DNA of 33,120 bases from IMG/VR virus record IMGVR_UViG_3300043786_000297, positions 1 to 33,120 of that record, one strand, 5' to 3'. Below the pieces are notes generated by a model, which was not told where the DNA came from, searched no databases, and saw nothing but the letters and a program-made list of their open reading frames with translations. This DNA is from a virus. The first letter of the stretch is position 1; each line of letters begins with the position of its first letter. Positions 22,682-28,580 of this stretch are shown here, piece by piece. A program made the translations under genes and the position numbers.

Positions 22682-22839
22682 AGTAATTCGTAAAATTGTT
22701 TTTTAAAGGTAAGCCTATTTGTGTTATCAATCGCATCCTGTCTTGTAGGATAGCAATCAAAAAAATTAATAGTATAACAATATTTAAGGCTACCACAATA
22801 AGTATACTTAACCTGAAAAACTCTCAAAGTATTTGACAA
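22657..22839 (-). CDS. Small protein with a non-ATG start (60 aa or less)
   Basis: The frame spans the 127-base gap between the 247-aa gene and VRR-NUC. No ATG is available; TTG codons lie at 22837-22839 and 22825-22827, the latter giving LRVFQVKYTYCG as the N-terminus. The product is aromatic-rich, with FDCYPTRQDAIDNTNR in the middle, and looks like a small alpha/beta domain. It overlaps both neighbours (20-32 and 25 bases). The frame is credible because it fills the gap; the start is uncertain. Confidence 0.55.
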   Translation of the reverse strand: MSNTLRVFQVKYTYCGSLKYCYTINFFDCYPTRQDAIDNTNRLTFKKQFYELLWTYRQTT

Positions 22840-23551
22840 GTGCTAATTTTTTACATTGTAATTCAATAAAATCTTCTTTTTTAATTTCCTGACTAAACTT
22901 TTTTGCGTCTAAAGGATGCATTTTATTTAATCTGTATAAGTTATCTTCCCTCACTACTCTTATTGTTTCTAATATCTGATCCTGTGTAAAAGTTAACTTC
23001 CCTTGTTTTAAAAGGATCTTAAAAACTTTGTCTGCATTAAATACCCTATTAAAATCTTGACGCTTGCCATTTAACCAATCTTCTTTTGTAAAATCCACAA
23101 TTTCCTGTTCTGTTAATTGTTTTACGGGTTGTTCTGGTGGTGGCGGTATATTTTTACGAACTTGATTAGCTTTTGATTTATAAGCGTTCATTATCCCTGA
23201 TATGTACTTAGGGCTAAACTTTTCATAATGCTCAATATTGCAATCAAATTTACCTTGAACTGCCATTTTAAAAGCTATGCGCATTTCTTGTATTGTAAAA
23301 AAAGGATATGTAGATCGTATATAATCCTCAATTACTTCTAATTCAATCTTATCTGGAAGTCTTGTTAATCCAATTAAAGTAAATATATATGCTAAATTCT
23401 CACGAAGCGTTACAGGACTGATAAGGTTTAACTTATCCCCTTTAAAGGCTTCTATGATAGTCAGATCTTCTTTATCTATTAACCCACTTTGCAAGGTCGT
23501 CCATTCGTTTGCGACTTGCGGCAGTTGCGTCAGTATTTTTTGAATTTCCAT
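22808..23551 (-). CDS. Replication-module protein of unknown function (247 aa)
   Basis: A helical soluble protein with an N-terminal segment MEIQKILTQLPQVANEW. A central part follows: YIFTLIGLTRLPDKIELEVI, FFTIQEMRIAFKMAV and FSPKYISGIMNAYKSKANQ. A proline linker (IPPPPEQP) leads to a helical C-terminus. There is no Walker motif. Position after the DUF1376 protein and the linker-plus-helical-domain layout would suit a helicase loader or primosome component, as an inference only. Its first 80 bases overlap the end of the previous gene in another frame; no downstream ATG is near. Confidence 0.65.
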   Translation of the reverse strand: MEIQKILTQLPQVANEWTTLQSGLIDKEDLTIIEAFKGDKLNLISPVTLRENLAYIFTLIGLTRLPDKIELEVIEDYIRSTYPFFTIQEMRIAFKMAVQGKFDCNIEHYEKFSPKYISGIMNAYKSKANQVRKNIPPPPEQPVKQLTEQEIVDFTKEDWLNGKRQDFNRVFNADKVFKILLKQGKLTFTQDQILETIRVVREDNLYRLNKMHPLDAKKFSQEIKKEDFIELQCKKLALVKYFESFSG

Positions 23552-24092
23552 ATTTATTTTTATTTTGTAACCAAGTATTTACTCGGCGTTTAATATCAAA
23601 AAACTTTTGGGCTTCATAGCGTAATTTACCACTTTTTGATGGTTCTGTCCAATAATCTATAAATTCCTGGTATGATTCATTTAATAAATTTTTATAAGGC
23701 TCTATATTATTTATAAATATATCTTTATTTACATTTATAGTTTCAGTTTCAGTTTCCATATGCTTATGCATATGCTTAGCACTTGCTTCGCTTATGCTAT
23801 CATTTTTTACTGATTTAGCATTATTTCGCCTACTTTCTGTAAATTTTGACCTTCTTATAGATTCATTATACATTCTGTCATTTACAAAAAACCCATCTAC
23901 TTGATCAAATTTTTCGTAAATCTCATTATCATATGCTTTGCATATGCTTAGCATATCCTTTTCAGTTAGCTTGCCTTTTTGATGTTGTAGGCATAGCAAT
24001 CTGATATACTTTCCGACTTGTTCGTCAGTCATTGTAAATGTACCACTAAGAAAATCACTTGTGTAAAATAGCACTGCGGGATCTTTTGACAT
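23472..24092 (-). CDS. DUF1376-type replication protein (206 aa)
   Basis: The N-terminus is the DUF1376 signature: DPAVLFYTSDFLSGTFTMTD, then VGKYIRLLCLQHQKGKLTEK, a winged-helix-like region associated with phage replisome organisers. After a polar, Thr/His-rich linker (about 95-125) comes a second conserved segment with YQEFIDYWTEPSKSGKLRYE and FFDIKRRVNTWLQNK. The protein probably acts in replication initiation together with the DnaA-like protein encoded just upstream. The ATG (24090-24092) lies 3 bases after a 26-codon leader ORF and directly after the stem-loop element. Confidence 0.75.
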   Translation of the reverse strand: MSKDPAVLFYTSDFLSGTFTMTDEQVGKYIRLLCLQHQKGKLTEKDMLSICKAYDNEIYEKFDQVDGFFVNDRMYNESIRRSKFTESRRNNAKSVKNDSISEASAKHMHKHMETETETINVNKDIFINNIEPYKNLLNESYQEFIDYWTEPSKSGKLRYEAQKFFDIKRRVNTWLQNKNKYGNSKNTDATAASRKRMDDLAKWVNR

Positions 24093-24095
24093 AAA

Positions 24096-24176
24096 TTAAA
24101 AATGGATCGCAGGCTTACAGATAATGGTACTATCTGCTTGCCCTTGATCCAATATATTTGAACTGCGTTGTACCAT
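24096..24176 (-). CDS. Candidate 26-aa leader peptide ORF
   Basis: ATG at 24174-24176 and TAA at 24096-24098. The product starts MVQRSSNILDQGQADS and ends KPAIHF. It ends 3 bases before the start of the DUF1376 gene, so it could be translationally coupled to it. Its ATG lies exactly in the loop of the small stem-loop and the rest spans the large one. There is no homology signal, and the ORF could be incidental to the RNA structure. Confidence 0.3.
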   Translation of the reverse strand: MVQRSSNILDQGQADSTIICKPAIHF

Positions 24177-24181
24177 AACGC
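24103..24181. ncRNA. Two stem-loops with complementary 7-nt loops (kissing-loop element)
   Basis: Stem-loop A (24103-24151): TGGATC/GATCCA (6 bp), a 3x3 internal loop, GGC/GCC, a second 3x3 internal loop, CAGATA/TATCTG (6 bp) and loop ATGGTAC (24124-24130). Stem-loop B (24165-24181): GCGTT/AACGC and loop GTACCAT (24170-24176). The two loops are exact reverse complements over all 7 nt. On the plus strand B is followed by six T residues (terminator-like). On the minus strand A is followed by TTTTTAA just before the replication gene. Either strand could make the functional RNA, or the DNA could be an origin element. Confidence 0.6.
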
Positions 24182-24185
24182 TTTT

Positions 24186-24608
24186 TTATTCTTTTACAAA
24201 CTTACTAAAATTTTCAATCTCTTTTTCAATTTCATCAACTTTTTCTTTATACCATTTCTCTGTAAACATTAGGTTTTCAGCCGTTTTTATGTTATAAATA
24301 ACCGTTGTATGATCCCCAACCCCGATATGTTTAGCTATTTCATTAAGGGATAATTGAGTATATTTTTTAAGAATATAAGCCGCCGCCTTACGTCCAAAGA
24401 TAACGCTTTGCCTTCTGTTCTTAATCTGGATGCTTGTGTCAAATACATCCTCAACTAATTCAACTAATCTATGCGGCATAATGCTTGTAGGTACAGATCC
24501 AATAGCAATATCATCTGTTATCAAATTAGCTTTTACTAATTCTTTATGAAACATCCGTAAACTTTGCAACTGATCTTTATAACATTGTACTATATTGTTA
24601 TACTCCAT
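24186..24608 (-). CDS. DnaA domain IV-like DNA-binding protein (140 aa)
   Basis: Residues ~60-115 match the DnaA C-terminal DNA-binding domain: QSVIFGRKAAAYILKKYTQL, then LNEIAKHIGVGDHTTVIYNI, which contains the signature GxxDHTTV loop-helix that reads DnaA boxes. No AAA+ ATPase domain precedes it; the N-terminus is a short helical region. The protein could bind the phage origin or host DnaA boxes. It is encoded between a recombination protein and a replication protein, next to the stem-loop element. Confidence 0.85.
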   Translation of the reverse strand: MEYNNIVQCYKDQLQSLRMFHKELVKANLITDDIAIGSVPTSIMPHRLVELVEDVFDTSIQIKNRRQSVIFGRKAAAYILKKYTQLSLNEIAKHIGVGDHTTVIYNIKTAENLMFTEKWYKEKVDEIEKEIENFSKFVKE

Positions 24609-24610
24609 AA

Positions 24611-24823
24611 TTAAAATTCTAAATCATCATTAGCTAATTTTGTTTCCGTAGGCGCAACGTAATTATCTTCATAGATCTTATAATCAGGCTGCGCAGGTTT
24701 ATCCTTATAAGAATTAACCCACATATTGTAGCGTTGTCCGTTGATTGAAAACTTAATAACTTCCTTGCCGTCTTTGGTAGTGTTTTTCCAAGCACCCCAA
24801 TTTTCTTTTTTTACTTCTGACAT
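24611..24823 (-). CDS. Small beta protein with an SSB-like acidic tip (70 aa)
   Basis: The body is a predicted set of beta strands (NWGAWKNTTKDGKEVIKFSI, then QRYNMWVNSYKDKPAQPDYK). The last residues are KLANDDLEF, closely resembling the acidic-hydrophobic tip of bacterial SSB (DDDIPF) that recruits replication and repair proteins. No conventional SSB is seen in the window. It is only 2 bases from both neighbours. An SSB-like function or a mimic of the SSB tip is possible; the body is too short for a complete classical OB fold. Confidence 0.6.
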   Translation of the reverse strand: MSEVKKENWGAWKNTTKDGKEVIKFSINGQRYNMWVNSYKDKPAQPDYKIYEDNYVAPTETKLANDDLEF

Positions 24824-24824
24824 T

Positions 24825-25037
24825 TTATATTTGGTTTATGGATTCCTCTGAATCCTGTTTAAAAAATACTGCTTTAAATTCTGAATGTTTTTCCCAATGT
24901 TTTACAAAGGTAATCAATTGATCGTATGCTTCCTTATTATACCAAGCATAGTGATATATTTTTGCTAAAAGCATCTGCCTTTCCATAGGTAAAAGATTCT
25001 GCATACCTATTTCCAAATCTTGATAAGTTTCTTGCAT
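24825..25037 (-). CDS. Small helical protein (70 aa)
   Basis: A compact helical, aromatic-rich protein (MQETYQDLEIGMQNLLPMER, later HYAWYNKEAYDQLITFVKHW). It has no membrane segment or metal motif. It sits one base from the ERF gene and one base from the next gene, so it is part of the recombination/replication operon. The function is not recognised. Confidence 0.65.
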   Translation of the reverse strand: MQETYQDLEIGMQNLLPMERQMLLAKIYHYAWYNKEAYDQLITFVKHWEKHSEFKAVFFKQDSEESINQI

Positions 25038-25038
25038 T

Positions 25039-25584
25039 TTACTTGTTTTGGTTAGCTAAAATAATTTTATAAGCCTTGTCGTATTGCTCATTTGTAGTGT
25101 AAGCACTTATCTTGATAGCCTGTTTACTTTTAAGGCTTTCATCCCAGATAGTGTTTTCTAATAGAGCAATTAGCTTCATACGTTTTTCCTCTCCAACTTC
25201 GTCCTTATGCTCATTCGTAGAATCCGCATCCTTTGTGTCATCTATTGCAAATAAGCCATTAAGGGCGTATTTTCTGGCGTATGAACTCGCTGATCCTGTA
25301 ATCTGTGCTGCATCCATTCCTTTCTTTAGTTCCTCCTCGCGCGCCCAACCTTTTGAACTGATAGTATTATCTGTATCATCTAAAAGTGTTGCGGTTGCTT
25401 GAACATAAATCCTGTCCCCTACTTGTACTACCTCATCTGTAATTACTAATGCAGTTCCGTACTTAAATAAAATAGGTTTTACTGCTTCAATAATGTCCTC
25501 TGCATTTCGGTACTTATATTTACCAAATGCATTAAATTGTCCTTTTGGTGCTTTTAATTCAGCTTGAATTTTTACTAAGTTCAT
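25039..25584 (-). CDS. erf: ERF-family single-strand annealing recombinase
   Basis: A 181-aa recombination mediator that coats single-stranded DNA and anneals complementary strands. The ERF signature is clear: PKGQFNAFGKYKYRNAEDII (14-33), a middle beta region, then TGSASSYARKYALNGLFAID (about 101-120) followed by DTKDADS. The C-terminus (about 140-181) is helical, as in other ERF proteins. It is encoded near an exonuclease, a VRR-NUC nuclease and an SSB-like tip protein, so together they may support recombination-dependent replication. Confidence 0.9.
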   Translation of the reverse strand: MNLVKIQAELKAPKGQFNAFGKYKYRNAEDIIEAVKPILFKYGTALVITDEVVQVGDRIYVQATATLLDDTDNTISSKGWAREEELKKGMDAAQITGSASSYARKYALNGLFAIDDTKDADSTNEHKDEVGEEKRMKLIALLENTIWDESLKSKQAIKISAYTTNEQYDKAYKIILANQNK

Positions 25585-25601
25585 ATTGGTTTTTTTAAGG
25601 T

Positions 25602-25856
25602 TTAATACATATCCCCGTACTCCTCAAATTTTTCTGTCCATTCAGACATAGGGGTAAAAGGTATTGATGGAAATGGGTTTTTAGGTTGCTGCAATAAATG
25701 TGGATAGTAAACTGCCTTAAAATCCTTTAAATTTTTACGGGCATTTTTTAACAATTCATATCTTTTTTGAGCATTTGATTTATTGCTTATGTCAAATAGC
25801 CATTCATAATAACTTACCTTATCCCTAAGGTTTGATAGTTGGTATAATGTATTCAT
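25602..25856 (-). CDS. Hypothetical protein (84 aa)
   Basis: A basic, helical N-terminal part (MNTLYQLSNLRDKVSYYEWL then KRYELLKNARKNLKDF) is followed by a proline-rich segment with NPFPSIPFTPMSEWTEKF. It has no membrane helix or cysteine pair. It is the second gene after the 26104 promoter, three bases after the 69-aa gene. No family is recognised. Confidence 0.6.
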   Translation of the reverse strand: MNTLYQLSNLRDKVSYYEWLFDISNKSNAQKRYELLKNARKNLKDFKAVYYPHLLQQPKNPFPSIPFTPMSEWTEKFEEYGDMY

Positions 25857-25859
25857 TTT

Positions 25860-26069
25860 TTAATCTTTTGTTTCTAAAAATTTTTCCTCAAGTACTTGGG
25901 TAGTCGGTTTTAAAGATCCGCCCTGTGCTAACATTAAAAACTTTTCGTAGGCTTGATCTTTGTCATAGCTACCAGAATCAGATACAAAATAGCCATCCTC
26001 TTTTGTGTAAAAATAAGGATCATCAGGTTTGTTGTATTTCGTTTCCGAAACAAATTCAAATTTTTTCAT
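25860..26069 (-). CDS. Hypothetical protein, first gene of the early operon (69 aa)
   Basis: The ATG at 26067-26069 is chosen because an in-frame upstream ATG (26114) would lie before the predicted transcription start of the promoter at 26104-26111. The product (MKKFEFVSETKYNKPDDPYF..., later GGSLKPTTQVLEEKFLETKD) is charged and soluble, with an aromatic-rich N-terminal half. As promoter-proximal gene it is probably among the first proteins made. The function is unknown. Confidence 0.65.
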   Translation of the reverse strand: MKKFEFVSETKYNKPDDPYFYTKEDGYFVSDSGSYDKDQAYEKFLMLAQGGSLKPTTQVLEEKFLETKD

Positions 26070-26103
26070 AGTATTTATGCCGTATGGTTTTATTACGACA
26101 GGA

Positions 26104-26111
26104 CAAATATA
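26104..26111 (-). promoter_or_regulatory. Bacteroidota-type promoter (-7 box TATATTTG) of the replication operon
   Basis: The minus strand has TATATTTG, matching TAnnTTTG, in the context ATAAAAGATGTATATTTGT shared with the 14695-14702 promoter. It lies about 45 bases after the terminator at 26155-26180 and about 28 bases of leader precede the first ATG. A -33 TTG at normal spacing is not evident. Confidence 0.7.
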
Positions 26112-26154
26112 CATCTTTTATCCATAATATATACACTTTATTAATTTATTTTGC

Positions 26155-26180
26155 AAAAAAAAACCACTTTTTATAAGTGG
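26155..26180 (-). terminator. Strong intrinsic terminator ending the lysis operon
   Basis: CCACTT (26164-26169) pairs with AAGTGG (26175-26180) around a 5-nt loop. On the minus strand nine T residues follow (26155-26163). It lies 25 bases after the last gene of the fibre/lysis/exonuclease operon and isolates the next promoter. Confidence 0.85.
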
Positions 26181-26205
26181 CAATAAATTATATATAATTA
26201 TTTAT

Positions 26206-26454
26206 TTATATATCTTCCTCAATATCAAAGATTTCAGCGTGCATTTCCCCTATTACATTCGCAATAATATCCAGAGATTGCCTTCTAATTGTTTTAATCC
26301 TATTAGCTTCCATTTTAGAAACTAAAGTCAAATCAATATCTTCTACGGCTGATATTGCATAATAGGCGCAACTAATCAAATCACTTCGCGTGGTCGTTTC
26401 GGCATCTTCCCATTCTATTTCCTCGCTTATTTCTGTTTGTTTTTCCTCTGACAT
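26206..26454 (-). CDS. Acidic helical protein (82 aa)
   Basis: A very acidic N-terminus (MSEEKQTEISEEIEWEDAET) is followed by helices (SDLISCAYYAISAVEDIDLT, then RQSLDIIANVIGEMHAEIFD). It has no membrane segment or catalytic motif. It is the last gene before the terminator and overlaps the start of the 62-aa gene's stop by one base. Acidic small phage proteins can mimic DNA or bind host proteins, but that is speculation here. Confidence 0.6.
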   Translation of the reverse strand: MSEEKQTEISEEIEWEDAETTTRSDLISCAYYAISAVEDIDLTLVSKMEANRIKTIRRQSLDIIANVIGEMHAEIFDIEEDI

Positions 26455-26642
26455 TATAAATCTTTTAAAATTATTTCATCAGGTCTTTCTATTTCTTTAA
26501 ACTCCATTTTATTGCCGCCACGAATCTTTGCTAAAACATTTCTAATCTCTTGTTCAATTTCGTGGACTTCCTGAAGTTTTTTAGAAAAATAATCTTCTTG
26601 TTGGCATAACGTCCATTTATTAAATCCTTTTGGCATTTTCAT
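26454..26642 (-). CDS. Small helical protein (62 aa)
   Basis: A charged protein with a central amphipathic helix (QEDYFSKKLQEVHEIEQEIR). The start may be the ATG at 26642 or the one at 26636 (MPKGFNKWTL). It overlaps the end of the 67-aa gene by 23 bases. The function is not recognised. Confidence 0.6.
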   Translation of the reverse strand: MKMPKGFNKWTLCQQEDYFSKKLQEVHEIEQEIRNVLAKIRGGNKMEFKEIERPDEIILKDL

Positions 26643-26823
26643 CTGTTTTAATTTTTATAAGTTTTTTTAAATAAATTGACAAGTCCAAAGCTTCCTCGTA
26701 AGCGTGCTGCAACCATTCTAATTCTGTAAGATCTGTTCTGTCCATCGTAGTCAAGTATTCTTTTAATCCTTTTTCCTCACGATCTATCAAATCATTTATA
26801 ATATTATATAATATTTTTGACAT
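26620..26823 (-). CDS. Small MazG-like helical protein (67 aa)
   Basis: The segment DLTELEWLQHAYEEALDLSI has the WLQHAxEEALDxxxYL pattern found in small phage proteins that resemble one half of a MazG-type helical bundle (EExxD). The second MazG motif is absent, so nucleotide hydrolysis is doubtful. Its start overlaps the stop of the exonuclease gene by one base (TAATG). Confidence 0.6.
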   Translation of the reverse strand: MSKILYNIINDLIDREEKGLKEYLTTMDRTDLTELEWLQHAYEEALDLSIYLKKLIKIKTDENAKRI

Positions 26824-27557
26824 TATTTATCAGTTTTAGAATGAAATTTATTACAAGTTTTGCACTTATATTGAATCCTGGTTAATCCTGTTGCAGTTAC
26901 TACCTTATTATTCTTAATCAAATCATCTGATCCACATTCAGGGCAGCTTCCCCTATCTTCGCCAAAAATAACCCCGTAATGTGTTTTAGGCTCTATATGT
27001 GCGCTTAAAAGTTTAAAAACCTTTTCAAGCAATACCACATCTTTTTTACAATATTTAATCATTGCCTCCATAGCTACCTTATCCTTATTCAATAGAATGT
27101 TTTTCCAAAGGCTATATTCTGTCTTAATCTTTTGACCTATGCCTAAAAAATCCGCTATATAATTAAGCCTATTTGAATTAAATCTAAACTTCTGCCTGGC
27201 TACCTTTAAAGTATCAATAGTTGTATATTTTGGGAACATTTGGATATTGTGAAACAGGCACCTTGTCCTGATCCAAGCCAAGTCGAATTTATCCCCGTTA
27301 TGTCCGACCATTTCATTAGCCACATTTGCAACCTCAATAAATTGCTCAAGCATACGTTTGTCATTCTGCTTCGTATCCCATTGTAAAGCATAAACTTCCT
27401 TTTCATCTTCCCACTTATAACAAATACAAATAATTGCACGTTCTTGAATTATGTTTGAATAATCTATGTTTTTTTTATATCCTGCCTCCCAAAATAAGCC
27501 GATGTTAGGACTTGTCTCAATGTCAAAGAAAAGCCTTCTGCGTTTTGTTTTTAGCAT
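26823..27557 (-). CDS. DEDDy 3'-5' exonuclease with a C-terminal zinc ribbon
   Basis: A 244-aa RNase H-like exonuclease of the DnaQ superfamily. Exo I is FFDIETSP (Asp12, Glu14), Exo II is GHNGDKFDLAW (Asp92 region) and Exo III is MIKYCKKDVVLLEKV (Tyr169, Asp173). The last part carries CPECG (205-209) and CKTCN (232-236), a zinc ribbon probably for DNA binding. No polymerase is seen, so it likely works in recombination or nucleotide recycling. The start overlaps the endolysin stop as TAATG. Confidence 0.9.
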   Translation of the reverse strand: MLKTKRRRLFFDIETSPNIGLFWEAGYKKNIDYSNIIQERAIICICYKWEDEKEVYALQWDTKQNDKRMLEQFIEVANVANEMVGHNGDKFDLAWIRTRCLFHNIQMFPKYTTIDTLKVARQKFRFNSNRLNYIADFLGIGQKIKTEYSLWKNILLNKDKVAMEAMIKYCKKDVVLLEKVFKLLSAHIEPKTHYGVIFGEDRGSCPECGSDDLIKNNKVVTATGLTRIQYKCKTCNKFHSKTDK

Positions 27558-28015
27558 TATATTTGTTTGTATTGTGTAATTCCGTTTATTTTAGTTGCTT
27601 TTAAAATCTGCCTTCTGAGTCTATCTGAATAAGAAACGTGTACCCAAAATGGGTTTAATATATTGCCAAATTCCCAGATCAATTGATCAAAGGGAAGTTT
27701 ATTTTTTATAAAGTTAAAAACATCTGCATTGGTAACTCCATAGTTAGTATCATCCATATCAATATCAATAGCTTGCCCCAATGAATGCTGCGACGTATTA
27801 GCACCCCCTATTATGGCATTTAATTCCTTTGACCTATATCCGCTTGAAATTAAAATCGGGCATCTAAAATTGTATCTAATAGGCTCAAAAATATTTTCTG
27901 CTAATAGTTTTAAATTAGCAATATGTTCAGGTGGCGGCATATTAGCAATGCCATTACGCTTTGCTGATTCGCTACGAATCAACTCCGCTAATGTCAAATG
28001 TTCCGAGATTTGCAT
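27557..28015 (-). CDS. M15-family peptidase endolysin
   Basis: A 152-aa zinc-dependent D-Ala-D-Ala carboxypeptidase-like endolysin that cuts peptidoglycan cross-links. The zinc site follows the M15 pattern: ISSGYRSKELNAIIGGANTS then QHSLGQAIDID (His77, Asp84), and the last ligand in FWVHVSYS (His126). There is no signal peptide, so it needs a holin. The start is ATG at 28013-28015; the only upstream in-frame start is a TTG at 28037-28039 that would overlap the GIY-YIG gene. Confidence 0.9.
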   Translation of the reverse strand: MQISEHLTLAELIRSESAKRNGIANMPPPEHIANLKLLAENIFEPIRYNFRCPILISSGYRSKELNAIIGGANTSQHSLGQAIDIDMDDTNYGVTNADVFNFIKNKLPFDQLIWEFGNILNPFWVHVSYSDRLRRQILKATKINGITQYKQI

Positions 28016-28016
28016 T

Positions 28017-28580
28017 TTATTTATATTTACATTTATCAAAATGCCATTGTTTCATTGCGCCTCCTCTACCTTCTAATTTGCAATGTGGACATATTAATTT
28101 AGCTTTTTTAACACCTATTCTTGATAACCTCATTTTTTCTTTTGTTTCTTTAGAATGTTTTTTTCCAATTCTATATGCTCCAACATTTCTGCTTTTGCTT
28201 GCAATACTCATTCTATTCCTGGTTTGTTCTGATATTGGCTTTTTATTTTTTTGAGCAATACTCATTTTATTTTTAGCTTCATCAGTAAATTTTAAACCAT
28301 AAACACCTTCGCCACCATCAGTTAAATTAGATAAAATTCCTGTATTTAAGTCTTTTCTGCCGTATAAATTAATAAACTCTTTTTCTTTAATACAGGCTTG
28401 ATCCCAAGTTATATTATCTAAAAGTATTTCAACTTCATAATCAGATTTTGTAACTATCTTATTCCAAATATTATTTCTTTTTTGTATGCAATATGCTCTA
28501 CTATAATCAGAATCAGAGCCTATGCCAATATAAAAAGGCTCATTTTTATCTAATCTAATATGTCTATAAACGTACGGCAT
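28017..28580 (-). CDS. GIY-YIG homing-type endonuclease with NUMOD repeats
   Basis: A 187-aa free-standing endonuclease. The GIY-YIG core is at the N-terminus (PYVYRHIR, then FYIGIGS, with following basic residues) and continues to GILSNLTDGGEGVYGLKF. The second half has three NUMOD3-like repeats (LKFTDEAKNKMS, ISEQTRNRMSIAS and KHSKETKEKMRLS) that bind DNA. A C-terminal zinc knuckle (CPHC ... HFDKC) completes it. It interrupts the lysis genes, which is typical of homing elements. It overlaps the spanin by 17 bases. Confidence 0.9.
   Translation of the reverse strand: MPYVYRHIRLDKNEPFYIGIGSDSDYSRAYCIQKRNNIWNKIVTKSDYEVEILLDNITWDQACIKEKEFINLYGRKDLNTGILSNLTDGGEGVYGLKFTDEAKNKMSIAQKNKKPISEQTRNRMSIASKSRNVGAYRIGKKHSKETKEKMRLSRIGVKKAKLICPHCKLEGRGGAMKQWHFDKCKYK

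Noticed and set aside
24153-24160. TATATTTG on the plus strand as a promoter for a plus-strand RNA
   Set aside because: It matches the -7 box but lies between the two stem-loops, has no -33 element at proper spacing, and would give a transcript of only about 20 nt before the T run.
27557-28039. Longer endolysin start at 28037-28039
   Set aside because: That codon is TTG and lies inside the GIY-YIG gene; the ATG at 28013-28015 is two bases past the upstream stop and gives a normal M15 N-terminus.
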